Notes: generated from the sequence alone by a model not told the origin. Positions 27,159 through 36,549 are shown, counted from the first letter of the stretch. The stretch is 64,000 nt of DNA from Streptomyces sp. NBC_01314 (GCF_041435215.1 NZ_CP108394.1:9672001-9736000), one strand, 5' to 3'. Program-made: numbers and translations.

Positions 27159-28040
27159 ATGCAGATGAACACTCCGCCACGGAGCACGATTCGACTGACG
27201 CGCCGGGGCCGGGCCGCCCTCATCGCGACCGGAGCCGTCGTGGCGGCCACCGCCGTGGCGGTGCCGCTGCTGAGCGTGGAAGGCGGTGGCGGCGCGGCCG
27301 AGCGCCCGACGTCACTGGTGATCCCGGAGGGCTGGCGCTCCGGCCAGGTCTACGAAGCCGTCGACAAGGCCCTCGCCCTGCCCGCAGGATCCACCAAGAA
27401 GTCCCTGGTCAAGGCCAAACTGATGCTCCCGGACGACGCCGAGGGCAACCCGGAGGGCTACCTCTTCCCGGCGACGTACCCCTTGCGGGAGAAGTCGACC
27501 CCCGAGTCCCTGCTGACGGGCATGGTCGAGACCGCGAACAAGAAGTTCAACGGCGGCCAGGTCACGGCCGGGGCGCAGCGCAACGCGATGAACGTCTACC
27601 AGGCGGTCACCATCGCGAGCATCATCCAGGCCGAGGCGGCCTCCGAGGAGGACATGGGCAGGGTGTCCCGGGTCGTCTTCAACCGTCTGGAGCGCGGTAT
27701 GCCGCTACAGATGGACTCCACCATCAACTACGCGCTGAACCGCTCCACGCTGGACACCACCGTCGGCGACACGAAGATCGACAGTCCCTACAACTCGTAC
27801 CGGCGCATGGGCCTGCCGCCCACGCCGATCGCCAACCCGGGCGAGGCGGCGATGCGCGCGGCGGTCAATCCGACGTCGGGCGACTGGCTGTACTTCGTCA
27901 CGGTCAAGCCGGGCGACACCCGCTTCACGGCGAACTACCAGGAACACCTGCGCAACGTCGCCGAGTTCAACCAGAACCGGAAGAAGCCGTCGCCGACCGC
28001 CGAGGCGAGCACCCCGCCTCCCTCACCGGCGCTCCGCTGA
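27159..28040 (+). CDS. mltG: MltG-type endolytic transglycosylase (YceG family)
   Basis: 293 residues: short basic N-terminus, one transmembrane helix (about 21-39), a small LysM-like region (VIPEGWRSGQVYEAVDKAL) and the YceG catalytic domain with IASIIQAEAASEEDMGRVSR, VVFNRLERGMPLQMDSTINY and SPYNSYRRMGLPPTPIANPG. It cleaves nascent glycan strands at the outer membrane face, setting chain length. It ends in a Pro/Thr/Ser tail. Not next to the usual ruvX/aroE genes, so probably an accessory paralogue; it follows the ABC exporter by 43 bp and is convergent with the monooxygenase. Confidence 0.9.
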   Translation: MQMNTPPRSTIRLTRRGRAALIATGAVVAATAVAVPLLSVEGGGGAAERPTSLVIPEGWRSGQVYEAVDKALALPAGSTKKSLVKAKLMLPDDAEGNPEGYLFPATYPLREKSTPESLLTGMVETANKKFNGGQVTAGAQRNAMNVYQAVTIASIIQAEAASEEDMGRVSRVVFNRLERGMPLQMDSTINYALNRSTLDTTVGDTKIDSPYNSYRRMGLPPTPIANPGEAAMRAAVNPTSGDWLYFVTVKPGDTRFTANYQEHLRNVAEFNQNRKKPSPTAEASTPPPSPALR

Positions 28041-28065
28041 CATCCTGCCGGGTCGGATCGGGACG

Positions 28066-29145
28066 TCAGACGGCGGCGGCCCGCTCGTTCGCCAGCAGTC
28101 GCCTGATGTCCCGGACCGCCGCACGCCCGGCGCGGTTGGCACCGATGGTGCTCGCCGAGGGGCCGTAGCCGACCAGATGGATCCGGGGGTCGGCGATCGC
28201 GCGGGTGCCGTCGACGCGGATGCCGCCGCCGGGTTCGCGCAGCCGCAGCGGCGCCAGATGGTCGACGGCGGCGCGGAAGCCGGTCGCCCAGAGGATGACG
28301 TCGGCGTCCACACGGCGGCCGTCGTCCCACCTCACTCCGTCGGCCGTGATCCGGTCGAACATCGGCAGCCGGTCCAGGACGCCGTCCGCGATGCCCTGCC
28401 GGACCGCGTCGTTGAGCGGCAGCCCCGTCACCGACACGACGCTCTTCGGCGGCAGTCCCAGCCGCACCCGCTCCTCCACCATGGCGACGGCCGCCCGTCC
28501 CGCGCCCTCGTCGAACGGCCCCTCGCGGAACACGGGCGGACGCCTCGTCACCCACGTCGTCGCGGCGGCGTACGGGGCGATCTCCAGCAGATGCTGCGTC
28601 CCGGACGCGCCCCCGCCCACCACGACCACCCGCAGCCCCGCGAACTCCTCGGGCCCCCGGTACTGGGCGGTGTGCAACTGCCGCCCCCGGAACGTCTCCT
28701 GACCGGGATAGCGCGGCCAGAACGGCCGGTCCCAGGTGCCCGTCGCGTTGATCAGCGCCCGCGTCGACCACCCACCGTCCGAGGTCTCCACCAGCAGCCG
28801 TCCGCCCGCCCCCTCACGCACCGCGTGGACGTCCACCGGACGCCGTACCCGCAGGTCGAAGGCGTGCTCGTACGAGTCGAAGTACTCTCTGACGACCTCG
28901 GCGGAGGGTCGCGCGGGATCGGCCCCGGTCAGTTCCATGCCCGGCAGCGCGTGCATCCCGTGCACCTTGCCGTACGTCAGCGACGGCCAGCGGAACTGCC
29001 AGGCGCCGCCCGGGCCGGGGGAGTGGTCCAGCACCAAGAAGTCGCGCTCCGGCTCGAAACCGGTCCGGCGCAGGTGATAGGCGCCGGCCAGACCTGCCTG
29101 GCCGGCGCCTATGACGACCACCTCGACCTCACGCGTGTTGTTCAC
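28066..29145 (-). CDS. Flavin-containing monooxygenase / NAD(P)-binding oxidoreductase
   Basis: 359 residues from GTG 29145 (MNNTREVEVVVIGAGQAGLA). FAD-binding Rossmann motif VIGAGQAGLAGAYHL (about 9-23), NADPH-binding motif VVVVGGGASGTQHL (about 165) and the C-terminal ATGFR-type motif ILWATGFRAAVDHL. Class B flavoprotein monooxygenase fold, oxidising an N-, S- or C-centre of an unknown substrate. The ribosome binding site is weak (GGTAGAAGC). The nearby sulfonate operon could hint at an organosulfur substrate, but that is speculation. Confidence 0.85.
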   Translation of the reverse strand: MNNTREVEVVVIGAGQAGLAGAYHLRRTGFEPERDFLVLDHSPGPGGAWQFRWPSLTYGKVHGMHALPGMELTGADPARPSAEVVREYFDSYEHAFDLRVRRPVDVHAVREGAGGRLLVETSDGGWSTRALINATGTWDRPFWPRYPGQETFRGRQLHTAQYRGPEEFAGLRVVVVGGGASGTQHLLEIAPYAAATTWVTRRPPVFREGPFDEGAGRAAVAMVEERVRLGLPPKSVVSVTGLPLNDAVRQGIADGVLDRLPMFDRITADGVRWDDGRRVDADVILWATGFRAAVDHLAPLRLREPGGGIRVDGTRAIADPRIHLVGYGPSASTIGANRAGRAAVRDIRRLLANERAAAV

Positions 29146-29289
29146 GCTTCTACCAACCGTGGAGGGGGCGCGGATCTTCCCGAGGCCGGACACACACATC
29201 CACGTGCCGGTCGACGAGCGTACGGCTGTCACCGCTCGCGCGGAGGTCGGTCGGGCCTTCGCCGGGGGCGCGGCCAGCCGGTGGTGAAC

Positions 29290-30120
29290 TCACGCGGCTT
29301 CGGCGGTGGTGTCGAGGCCCAGCCGTTCGTGGAGCTGTCCGCACAGCTCGGCGAAGCGGGGGTCGGTGATGTCGCGGGGCCGGTCCAGGTCGACCGGCGT
29401 CTCGTACGCGATGGCACCGTCGTCCATCACCAGGACGCGGTCCGCGAGCAGCACCGCCTCCTCGACGTCGTGCGTGACCAGGAGCACCGCGCAGCCGCGC
29501 CGCTGCCACAACTCGCCCAGCAGGCGCCGTGCCCTGATCCGGCCGAGCGCGTCGAGGGCGCCGAACGGATCGTCGAGCAGCAACAGATCGGGATCGCGGA
29601 GCAACGCCCTTGCCAGGGAGGCGCGTTGGGCCTCTCCGTCGGAGAGCGTCTTGGGCCAGGCGCCGGAGCGATGCTCCAGGCCGACCTCCGTGAGCGCCTG
29701 CTCGGCGAGGGAGCGTTCCGGTCTGCCCGGCAGACCGAGCAGGACGTTCCGCCACACCCTCTTCCACGGCGTCAACCGCGGTGCCTGGAACGTGACGGCC
29801 TTGCGGCGTGGCACCAGGACCGTGCCCTCGATGCTGCGGTCGAGCCCGGCGAGGACGCGCAGCAGGGTGGACTTGCCGCAGCCGTCGCGGCCGAGCAGGG
29901 CCACGAACTCGCCAGGCCGGACGTCGAGTCGGAGACCGTCGATGACGGCACGGCCGTCGAAGGAGCGGGTCAGTCCCTCGACGTGCACGGCGTAGGGCGC
30001 GGAAGCGGCAGAGGCAGAGGTGAGGGTGAGGGTGAGGGGAGATGTGGGCGGGGTGGGGGTGATCGCGGGGGCCGGGTGAACCCTCTTCGTGGTCACCGGC
30101 CGGTGAACGTCGGTCGCCAT
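29290..30120 (-). CDS. ssuB: Sulfonate/nitrate-type ABC transporter ATP-binding protein (SsuB-like)
   Basis: 276 residues. After a 45-residue Pro/Thr/Ser leader the ATPase follows: Walker A GRDGCGKSTLLR (about 77), Q-loop VTFQAPRLTPW, signature TLSDGEAQRASLARAL (LSDGE instead of LSGGQ), Walker B LLLLDDPFGALD, H-loop LVTHDVEEA. This is the aliphatic sulfonate / taurine subfamily. It has lost its partners: upstream only a tail fragment of a permease and a sulfur-type leader peptide remain, and no substrate-binding protein is present. It may be non-functional or shared with another permease. Confidence 0.85.
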   Translation of the reverse strand: MATDVHRPVTTKRVHPAPAITPTPPTSPLTLTLTSASAASAPYAVHVEGLTRSFDGRAVIDGLRLDVRPGEFVALLGRDGCGKSTLLRVLAGLDRSIEGTVLVPRRKAVTFQAPRLTPWKRVWRNVLLGLPGRPERSLAEQALTEVGLEHRSGAWPKTLSDGEAQRASLARALLRDPDLLLLDDPFGALDALGRIRARRLLGELWQRRGCAVLLVTHDVEEAVLLADRVLVMDDGAIAYETPVDLDRPRDITDPRFAELCGQLHERLGLDTTAEAA

Positions 30121-30123
30121 GCG

Positions 30124-30262
30124 GCAGCAGCCTTTCGAAGGAGCGGACGACGAAGTCGGCGATCAGGCCCCGGAAGGCGTGGACGATCAGGCCGAGGAAG
30201 GCGTGGAGTTCCGGCGAACAACGACATACCGAGGGTGCTGATCGCGACCTTCGCGACCTTCG
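30124..30262 (-). pseudogene. Relic of sulfonate permease SsuC (C-terminal tail)
   Basis: Just upstream of ssuB the minus strand reads AFLGLIVHAFRGLIADFVV then RSFERLL, resembling the last helix and basic tail of SsuC permeases. A second frame upstream carries AISTLGMSLFAG. The segment contains a 24-bp tandem duplication (30161-30184 and 30185-30208) and three copies of CGCGACCTT (30243-30269). No start codon or full domain remains. Confidence 0.5.
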
Positions 30263-30328
30263 CGACCTTCAGAGCCTCGGGGCCTCGGGGGAGAACGCCG
30301 GTGGGGGTGACCGTGCGCTGCCACCGCG

Positions 30329-30346
30329 CCGTCGACCGGTCGACGG
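30329..30346. promoter_or_regulatory. 18-bp perfect palindrome downstream of leader peptide
   Basis: CCGTCGACCGGTCGACGG lies between the leader ORF stop (30425) and ssuB, where an attenuator or anti-attenuator hairpin would be expected. Function is inference. Confidence 0.35.
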
Positions 30347-30424
30347 ATCGCTCGGCGAACCCGGCTGGTCAGACGTGCGGGTGGGGTGGTGCGCAGGCCG
30401 AGGGGAAAAGGGGGTGAAGAGGCG

Positions 30425-30508
30425 TCAGCAGCCGCGACAACACGCGGCGGAGGCCACCCGCAGCAGGTCGATGTGACCGCGCGAAGTGAGCATGACCGAA
30501 CGCAACAT
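30425..30508 (-). CDS. Cys-rich leader peptide of a sulfur-assimilation operon
   Basis: 27 residues beginning MLRSVMLTSRGHIDLLRV and ending ASAACCRGC, with three Cys among the last five residues. This is the conserved short leader that precedes sulfonate, sulfate or cysteine genes in actinomycetes, where ribosome stalling at the Cys codons is thought to couple downstream expression to cysteine supply. It lies 304 bp upstream of ssuB in the same direction, where ssuA/ssuC would normally sit. Too short for usual gene calling but motif-rich. Confidence 0.72.
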   Translation of the reverse strand: MLRSVMLTSRGHIDLLRVASAACCRGC

Positions 30509-30646
30509 GCGGCGAAGCTAGCCAGCCGGTCCGCACACGGTCAATGGCGTCTCGCGATGTGGATGTCACGTATCACCGAGTGAGACGCTCCCGGCGCGGA
30601 CGGTCGGCTTCCGCGCAGCGCCCCCAGGGTGCGCGAAAATGGTGGC

Positions 30647-31069
30647 ATGTCCGATGCCTTCACCACCCGAGTCCTCAACATCGCCTCCGGCTCCCGCGAA
30701 CGGGTCGTCGACCTGACCCACGACTGCGAGGCGTTCCTCCGTGAGGCGGCGGCCGGCCGGGACGGTCTCCTGAACGTCTTCGTCCCGCACGCCACGGCCG
30801 GCATCGCCGTCATCGAAACGGGCGCCGGCAGCGACGACGACCTCCTCGCCGCCCTCCACACCCTCCTCCCCGCCGACGACCGCTGGCAGCACCGCCACGG
30901 CACCCCCGGCCACGGCCGCGACCACGTCCTCCCCGCCCTCGTCCCACCCCACGCCACCCTGCCGGTCATCGCCGGGCGGCTGGAACTGGGGACGTGGCAG
31001 TCGGTGTGCCTGGTGGATACCAATAAGGACAACGTCAACCGTCAGGTTCGCCTGTCGTTCCTCGGGTAG
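30647..31069 (+). CDS. YjbQ family protein (secondary thiamine-phosphate synthase-like, UPF0047)
   Basis: 140 residues from MSDAFTTRVLNIASGS, with GGTGG just upstream of ATG 30647. Conserved UPF0047 features: VFVPHATAGIAVIETG (HATAG motif, about residue 45), HTLLP, GHGRDHVLPALVPPHATLPV and LGTWQSVCLVDTN, ending VRLSFLG. YjbQ proteins form trimers with a conserved His/Cys pocket and can replace ThiE weakly; the true role is unclear. Confidence 0.92.
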   Translation: MSDAFTTRVLNIASGSRERVVDLTHDCEAFLREAAAGRDGLLNVFVPHATAGIAVIETGAGSDDDLLAALHTLLPADDRWQHRHGTPGHGRDHVLPALVPPHATLPVIAGRLELGTWQSVCLVDTNKDNVNRQVRLSFLG

Positions 31070-31206
31070 TGGAAGGTAGGGGGACTGTAGGCGGGATGTC
31101 CGGCCGCACCAAATGACGATTCGTTTCTGAGTCCTGGACCTGAGAGGTCCTTGCCAGTCGGCAGGTTCGGCTTGAACCAGTGCTTGGAAGTCGGGGGAGC
31201 GTGAGC

Positions 31207-31230
31207 CTCTGCCTGCGGGCGCAGGCAGAG
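31207..31230. terminator. Hairpin in the interval after yjbQ
   Basis: CTCTGCCTGC (31207-31216), GGGC loop, GCAGGCAGAG (31221-31230): perfect 10-bp stem. The surrounding 31070-31371 interval holds no other supported feature. It could end transcripts from either side. Confidence 0.6.
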
Positions 31231-31371
31231 CCCCATTGCCGCTGCACGGCGTCTTCAGGAAAGGCGGGACCGGCGGCGCCGCTGGGCGTGAGTAGTGACA
31301 GATCCGTCGTTGGATTCGAGGAGGTCCGAGGTCTTGGTCGAGGTCGTGCCCTTCGGCGGCGGAGGGGGTGG

Positions 31372-31836
31372 CTATGCCCGCAATTCGATCAAGCGGTTCG
31401 CGAGCGTACGACGGTAGCGGTCGACATTGTCCTGGGGCACGCGGGGACAGCCAGCGAGTTCTTGCAGATATTGCACTGCGTCGGTTGTGGTGTTGGAATT
31501 GGGGTGCTGGCTGATGAACCGTTGGAACGTGGTGTTCGCTTCATCCGACGCTCCCGCCGAGAGGGCGGCCAAGAAGGCTGCGAGTAAGCCGTATTCATCG
31601 CTGGAATCCATCGAGCACTGAGATGCGGATCGCCAGGCGTCGGCCGCAGCGCGAACCCCGTCGACTTTGCTGATGAGCATCGCTCTCTGCAGCAGATACT
31701 CCGCCCTTTCCGGTGCGATGACGAGTGCCTGCTCGATATCCCGGCGTGCTGGGCCGTGGCGGCCTGCCAGCCGGTGCACTAATCCACGGTTGGCGATGGC
31801 CCAGGCGTAGCGGGGGTTGAGCGCGAGTACAGGCAC
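31372..31836 (-). pseudogene. Truncated tetratricopeptide-repeat protein
   Basis: The open frame (154 codons) starts inside a TPR array: ALNPRYAWAIANRGLVHRLA and RRDIEQALVIAPERAEYLLQ are consecutive TPR helices, followed by a helical C-terminal domain (DEYGLLAAFLAALSAGASDE, VQYLQELAGC). Full-length relatives carry several more repeats and an N-terminal domain, so the 5' part is missing; upstream sequence is unrelated debris. It contains TTA codons and somewhat lower G+C than neighbours, suggesting acquired or decaying DNA. Confidence 0.6.
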
Positions 31837-31919
31837 TGCAAAACCGCTGGCGGAGTCCAGAAGTGGGACTGGTGACCGCTTGAAACCGTGACCGGCGGAC
31901 TCTGCGGAACTCGGGGTAG

Positions 31920-32156
31920 CTCAACCGACCCGCCGGGATCGGCCGCGAGGCCGACGAGCTGAGGTCCAACGGCCTGGCCGGATCCTCCGCCGAGGTCGTC
32001 GGGACGACTGGCCGCTACGCCGAGGCCGGCTCCCGGCGCCTCTGCCTCCAGATCCTCGACCTGCACGACCTGCACGACCTGGGCCACCTGGAGCTGATCT
32101 CCTCGCAAGCGCAAGCGCAAGCGCAAGCGCAAGCGCAGGCGCAGGCGCAGGCGTAG
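31920..32156 (+). pseudogene. C-terminal fragment of an LLM-class flavin-dependent oxidoreductase
   Basis: In the frame ending at TAG 32154-32156 the sequence reads ADELRSNGLAGSSAEVV, TGRYAEAGSRRLCLQILDL and GHLELIS, matching the last helices of F420/FMN-dependent luciferase-like oxidoreductases. There is no start codon, and a stop (31917-31919) closes the frame upstream. The end is replaced by a poly(Gln-Ala) run from the hexanucleotide repeat. Confidence 0.65.
32106..32153. repeat. Hexanucleotide tandem repeat
   Basis: Five CAAGCG units followed by three CAGGCG units, encoding (Gln-Ala)8 at the end of the LLM relic. Typical slippage-prone microsatellite. Confidence 0.95.
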
Positions 32157-32809
32157 CCGTCGAAGCCCGGAGGGTCCGTCACACACGCTCGGAAGGGGAG
32201 GATCTGGATGTCGCGCTGCCCCTTTCGATACATGTCTCGATTGCTTACGCCCTCCGTCAGGAAAAACGTCACAGGGCTATTTTGTGGTGCATCCGGAAGT
32301 CGCAATGTGACGGGCAAGTTTCCTGGATCGATGACGCGCAGGTCGGAAATGGGACTCCTTTGTTGATTTTCCGCAGAACTCCGTCCGGCCAGTGTGTTCT
32401 CCCTCACGTTCAGTGAGGTTTGGCGGGCTTTTTTCCCTTTTTCCGGCACTTTCTGCTTCCTCTTTAGCTCTTTGACAAGCCCGACCGTCGGTTCTTATTC
32501 TTGGCGCGCATTCGGAGCCCCGATGTCGTGGCTCCGGGGACTGGCCTGGCCGGCGGGGGGTCATGAACAGGTGCTTGCCCAATCAGCCGGCGAAAATCGG
32601 ATCTGACCCTTCCGTTTATTTGCTCTCTGGCGAGGGCCGCGCCCGCCGCGCCGCCTCCCTGCTTTCCCGGCCGCTCTCGCCGCCGCCTCATCCGTGCGCG
32701 GCCGTGCGTGACTCACCAGCACGTCCGAACGACTTTCCGTACACCGTTCGGCATGCCGTTCCGGCGATCCCGGGCACGACGGCCGACGAAGAGGAAGAAG
32801 GCATCCCGC
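32157..32809. other. AT-enriched non-coding interval upstream of the synthetase gene
   Basis: 653 bp with clearly lower G+C than its surroundings, especially 32220-32520. It holds a small hairpin CCTCAC-GTTCA-GTGAGG (32402-32418) followed by a T-rich stretch (a possible + strand terminator) and a sigma70-like promoter at 32472-32501. A minus-strand open frame at 32200-32449 has non-host codon use and no recognisable product. Confidence 0.5.
32472..32501 (+). promoter_or_regulatory. Sigma-70 (HrdB)-like promoter for the synthetase operon
   Basis: TTGACA (32472-32477), 18-nt spacer, TATTCT (32496-32501), about 300 bp upstream of ATG 32810 and oriented toward it. Consensus -35 and near-consensus -10 in an AT-enriched patch. 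Confidence 0.55.
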
Positions 32810-35565
32810 ATGACCACAGCCGTGACGAGGACGCGGACCATCGTGGACCTGTTGTGCGACGCCGCCCGGGACCACATGGAGTCCGGGTTGCGCTACCCGC
32901 GGGGCGCGGACGACCAGGACGCACCCTTGCAAGGCTATTCCGGCCTCCTCGACGAGGCCCGCTCGGTCCTCACCGGCCTTCGGGAACGCGGCCTCGCGCC
33001 AAGGGACAAGGTCGTCCTGCTCCTGGAGAAACCGCAGGAGTTCCTCGCCGCGTTCTGGGCCTGCCAGCTCGGCGGGTTCGTGCCCTGCCCGATGGCCGCC
33101 CTGGGCGGGGACCCGGAGCGGTGGGCGGCCCAGCTGACGCACGTCGACACCCTCCTCGGACATCCGCTGATCGTCACCAGTGCCACCCTCGCCGCCGAAC
33201 TCCCGCGTGCCAAGGGCCTGTCCGTCGTCCCGTTGGAGGATCTGCGCGCCGAGCACCCCGCGGACTCCTTCCACGAGGCCGATCCCAAGGACGACGCCGT
33301 CCTCGTGCTGACGTCCGGCTCCACCGGCAGTTCCAAGGCCGTGATGCTCAGCCACGCCAACCTGCTCGCCTCCATGGCCGCCAAGAACGGCTACCACGGG
33401 CTGACTGCCCAGGACATCAGCCTCAACTGGGTCTCCTTCGACCATGTCGCCGCCCTCCTCGAATGCCACCTGCTGCCCCTGTACGCGGGCAGCACCCAAC
33501 TGCACGTCGAAGCGCCCGTAGTGCTCCAGGAGCCGCTGAACTTCCTGCGGATCATCTCCGGCTTCGGCGTCACCATGACCTTCACCCCCAACTTCCTGTT
33601 GGGCTGATCAACCCGCAGGCCGACCGGCTCGACGAGGAGAACGGCGACGAGATCGACCTGTCGCGGTTACGGCACGTCATCAGTGGCGGCGAGGCCGTCG
33701 TCCGCACCACCGGCGAGACCTTCCTCAGCCGCTTCGCCTCGTACGGGTTGCGTGCTGACGCCCTGTGGCCCGCATTCGGCATGTCGGAGACCTGCGCCGG
33801 CAGCATCTACTCCGTCGATTTCCCGGCCGCCGACCAGGGGCAGGAGTTCGCCAACCTGGGACGGCCCGTCGAGGGGCTGCGCATCCGCATCGCCGACGAG
33901 ACGCACCGCGAACTGCCTGAGGGCGGGGTGGGCGAGCTCCAGCTCAACGGCCCGATGATCACGGCTGGTTACTACAACAACGAGCTGGCCACACGGGACG
34001 CCTTCACCCCGGACGGCTGGTTTCGCAGCGGTGACCTCGGCAGGATCGACGACGGTCGGCTCACCCTCGTCGGGCGCACCAAGGACAGCGTCATCGTCAA
34101 TGGCGTCAACTACTTCAGCCACGACATCGAGACACTGCTCGAAGGCCTCGACGACGTAGCCCCCTCGTTTGTCGCCGCCTTCCCCACCCGCGCCCCCGGC
34201 AGCGACACCGAGCAACTCGTGGTCGCCTTCCATCCGGAGTGCGCCGACGGCGACGAGCTCGCCCTGTACCGGGTGCTGAGCGCGGTGCGCAGCAGCGTCG
34301 TCATGCACTGGGGTTTCCGGCCCGCACTCATCCTGCCGCTGCCGAAGGACGCCTTCCCCAAGACGAGCCTCGGCAAGATCCAGCGCGCGCTGATGCGCAA
34401 GCGGCTGGAGGCAGGGGCGTACGACGAGGTGAAGGGCGTCGTCGACGACCTGCTTCTGCGTCGACTCGGCGGCTATACCGCGCCCAAGGGCGACACGGAG
34501 AAAGTCCTCGTCGGCATCTACGCCGAGATGTTCGACACCGACCCCGACCGGATGAGTGTCACCGCCAACTTCTTCGACCTGGGTGGCACCTCACTCGACA
34601 TCCTGCGTCTGCGTTCCCTGGTCGCCCAGCGCCTCGGCGCGGACGGCCTGCAGATCATCACCGTGCTGCGGGCCCCCACCGTGCGTGCCCTGGCCGCTCA
34701 CCTCGACGGGGCCGCGGATGGCGAGGGGGAATACGACCCGATCGTGCCGATGCAGATCACCGGTGACAAGACCCCGTTGTTCTGCGTCCATCCGGGCGTC
34801 GGCGAGGTCCTCGTCTTCGTCAACCTCGCCAAGTACTTCGTGGGCGAACGGCCGTTCTACGCACTGCGTGCCCGTGGCTTCAACCCTGGCGAGAGGCCCT
34901 TCGAGAGCTTCGCCGAGATGGTCGACACGTACGTCAGAGCCATCCGCTCCCGCCAGCCGCACGGCCCGTACGCCGTCGCGGGGTACTCGTACGGCGGCGC
35001 GGTCGCCTTCGAGATAGCCAAGGTGCTCGAAGCCCAGGGCGAGCGCGTCGACTTCGTCGGCAGCTTCAACCTGCCGCCGCACATCAAGTACCGCATGAAC
35101 GAGCTGGACTTCGTCGAGACTGCCGCCAACCTGGCGTTCTTCCTGGAGCTGATCGACAAGAAGCAGTCCCTCGAACTGCCCGCACAGCTGCGGTCGTTGT
35201 CCAAGGACGAGCAGCTCGCGTACTTCATCGACCATGCGCCTGAGGGCCGCCTCGCCGAACTCGACCTCACCTTCGAGAGGTTCAAGGCATGGGCGGAACT
35301 CGCGGACGGCCTCACGAACCTCGGACGCGGCTACTCGCCCGTCGGCAGAGTCCGCTCGATGAGCGTCTTCTACGCCATCCCGCTGCGCGGTACCAAGGAG
35401 GACTGGCTCAACAACGAGCTGCGCCGCTGGGACGAACACGCCACCGGCGAGAACCACTACATCGACGTACCCGGCGAGCACTACACGCTGATGGGCCCGA
35501 CCCACGTGGCGTCCTTCCAGTCGATCCTGCGCAAGGAACTCGACCGCACCCTCGGCGACGTCTGA
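32810..35565 (+). pseudogene. A-T-TE NRPS-like synthetase (polyporic acid synthetase, EchA/TerA type), frameshifted
   Basis: Start ATG 32810 (MTTAVTRTRTIVDLL) after GAGGAAGAAGG. Adenylation core: LVLTSGSTGSSKAVMLSHAN, then after the break FGMSETCAG, GWFRSGDLG, GRTKDSVIVNGVNY and PKTSLGKIQR; thiolation site FFDLGGTSLD; thioesterase nucleophile GYSYGG. This A-T-TE order is that of enzymes joining two arylpyruvates into a dihydroxyquinone. The first frame ends FTPNFLLG-TGA (33605-33607); the rest continues from about 33598 in the -1 frame (VGLINPQADRL). Restoring one base, for example TTT for TT, gives FGLIN. Real mutation or sequencing error cannot be told apart. A TTA codon (33667-33669) is in frame. 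Confidence 0.85.
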
Positions 35566-35608
35566 ATCCCACCGATCCCCGACCCCCGACCCCGAGGAGG
35601 GGCAGTAC

Positions 35609-36532
35609 GTGAACCGCAAGAAGATCCTGGTGACCGGTGCCACAGGACTGGTGGCGGGACCGGTCGCCGAGGCGCTGGCCGACGGCAACGAGGTGTGGGC
35701 GCTGGGGCGCTTCGGCGCCCCCGGGGCCGAAGAGAAGCTGACCCGCCACGGCATCCGCACCTTCCGCTGGGACATGGACGACACCGGCGCCGGCTCCCTC
35801 AAGGGCCTGCCGGAAGACTTCACCCACGTCTTCCACTCCGCGGTGAACCGCGGCGAGGACGGCGACTTCAACGCGGCCGTCGAGGCCAACTCGGTCGCCG
35901 CGGGGCGCCTGATGACCCACTGCCGTACGGCGGAGTCGTTCCTGTACGTATCCACCGGCGCCCTGTACGCCCGCCAGACCCTCGACCACAAGTACACCGA
36001 GACCGACCCGTTGGACGGCAAGGCCGACTGGCTGCCCGCCTACCCCGTGGTCAAGATCGCGGCCGAGGGCACGGTCCGGGCGTTCGCGCAGACCCTCGGC
36101 CTGCCGACCGTCATCGCCCGCCTCAACATCGCCTATGGGCCGGCCGGTTACGGCGGTGTGCCGATGCTCTACTTCAAGCGCATGCTCGCGGGCGAGCCGA
36201 TCCCGGTCCCGGTGGAGGGCCAGAACTGGACCTCGCTGCTGTACATCGACGACCTCGTCGAGCAGGTACCGCACCTGTGGAGCGCGGCGAGCGTCCCGGT
36301 GACCCTGACCAATTGGGGCGGCGACGAGTCCGTCGGCATCACCGACTGCGTCCGCTACCTGGAGGAGCTCACCGGGGTCGAGGCGAACCTCGTACCGAGC
36401 GAAGTCACCCGCGAGACCTACCAGTTCGACCCGACGCTGCGCCGCTCGCTCACCGGGCCGTGCAAGGTGCCGTGGCGCGAGGGCATCCGGAGCACCCTCG
36501 CGGCCCTGCACCCCGACCACCTCAAGAAGTGA
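35609..36532 (+). CDS. NAD(P)-dependent reductase, extended SDR (TerB-like)
   Basis: 307 residues from GTG 35609, with GAGGAGGGG upstream. Rossmann motif [16 protein letters not shown] (about 8-23), active-site STGALYA with YPVVK (Tyr and Lys of the SDR triad, about residue 147) and [12 protein letters not shown]. Annotation pipelines would call it an NAD-dependent epimerase. Next to an A-T-TE synthetase and a SnoaL protein it matches the reductase half of the reductase-dehydratase pair of p-terphenyl pathways (TerB), which reduces the polyporic acid quinone. Function by context; not proven. Confidence 0.82.
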   Translation: MNRKKILVTGATGLVAGPVAEALADGNEVWALGRFGAPGAEEKLTRHGIRTFRWDMDDTGAGSLKGLPEDFTHVFHSAVNRGEDGDFNAAVEANSVAAGRLMTHCRTAESFLYVSTGALYARQTLDHKYTETDPLDGKADWLPAYPVVKIAAEGTVRAFAQTLGLPTVIARLNIAYGPAGYGGVPMLYFKRMLAGEPIPVPVEGQNWTSLLYIDDLVEQVPHLWSAASVPVTLTNWGGDESVGITDCVRYLEELTGVEANLVPSEVTRETYQFDPTLRRSLTGPCKVPWREGIRSTLAALHPDHLKK

Positions 36533-36549
36533 GAGGAGCGGTTCCCGTC

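Noticed and set aside
29150..29767. Minus-strand frame reading into the monooxygenase region
   Set aside because: It is an alternative frame of the ssuB gene; Arg/Ala/Gly-rich without motifs.
32106..32153. Hexanucleotide tract considered as a CRISPR-like array
   Set aside because: Units are 6 bp and contiguous with no spacers.
32015..32449. Minus-strand frame beginning MPEKGKKARQ
   Set aside because: Codon use unlike the host, second half is the antisense of the hexanucleotide repeat (Cys-Ala run), no family; insufficient to call a gene.
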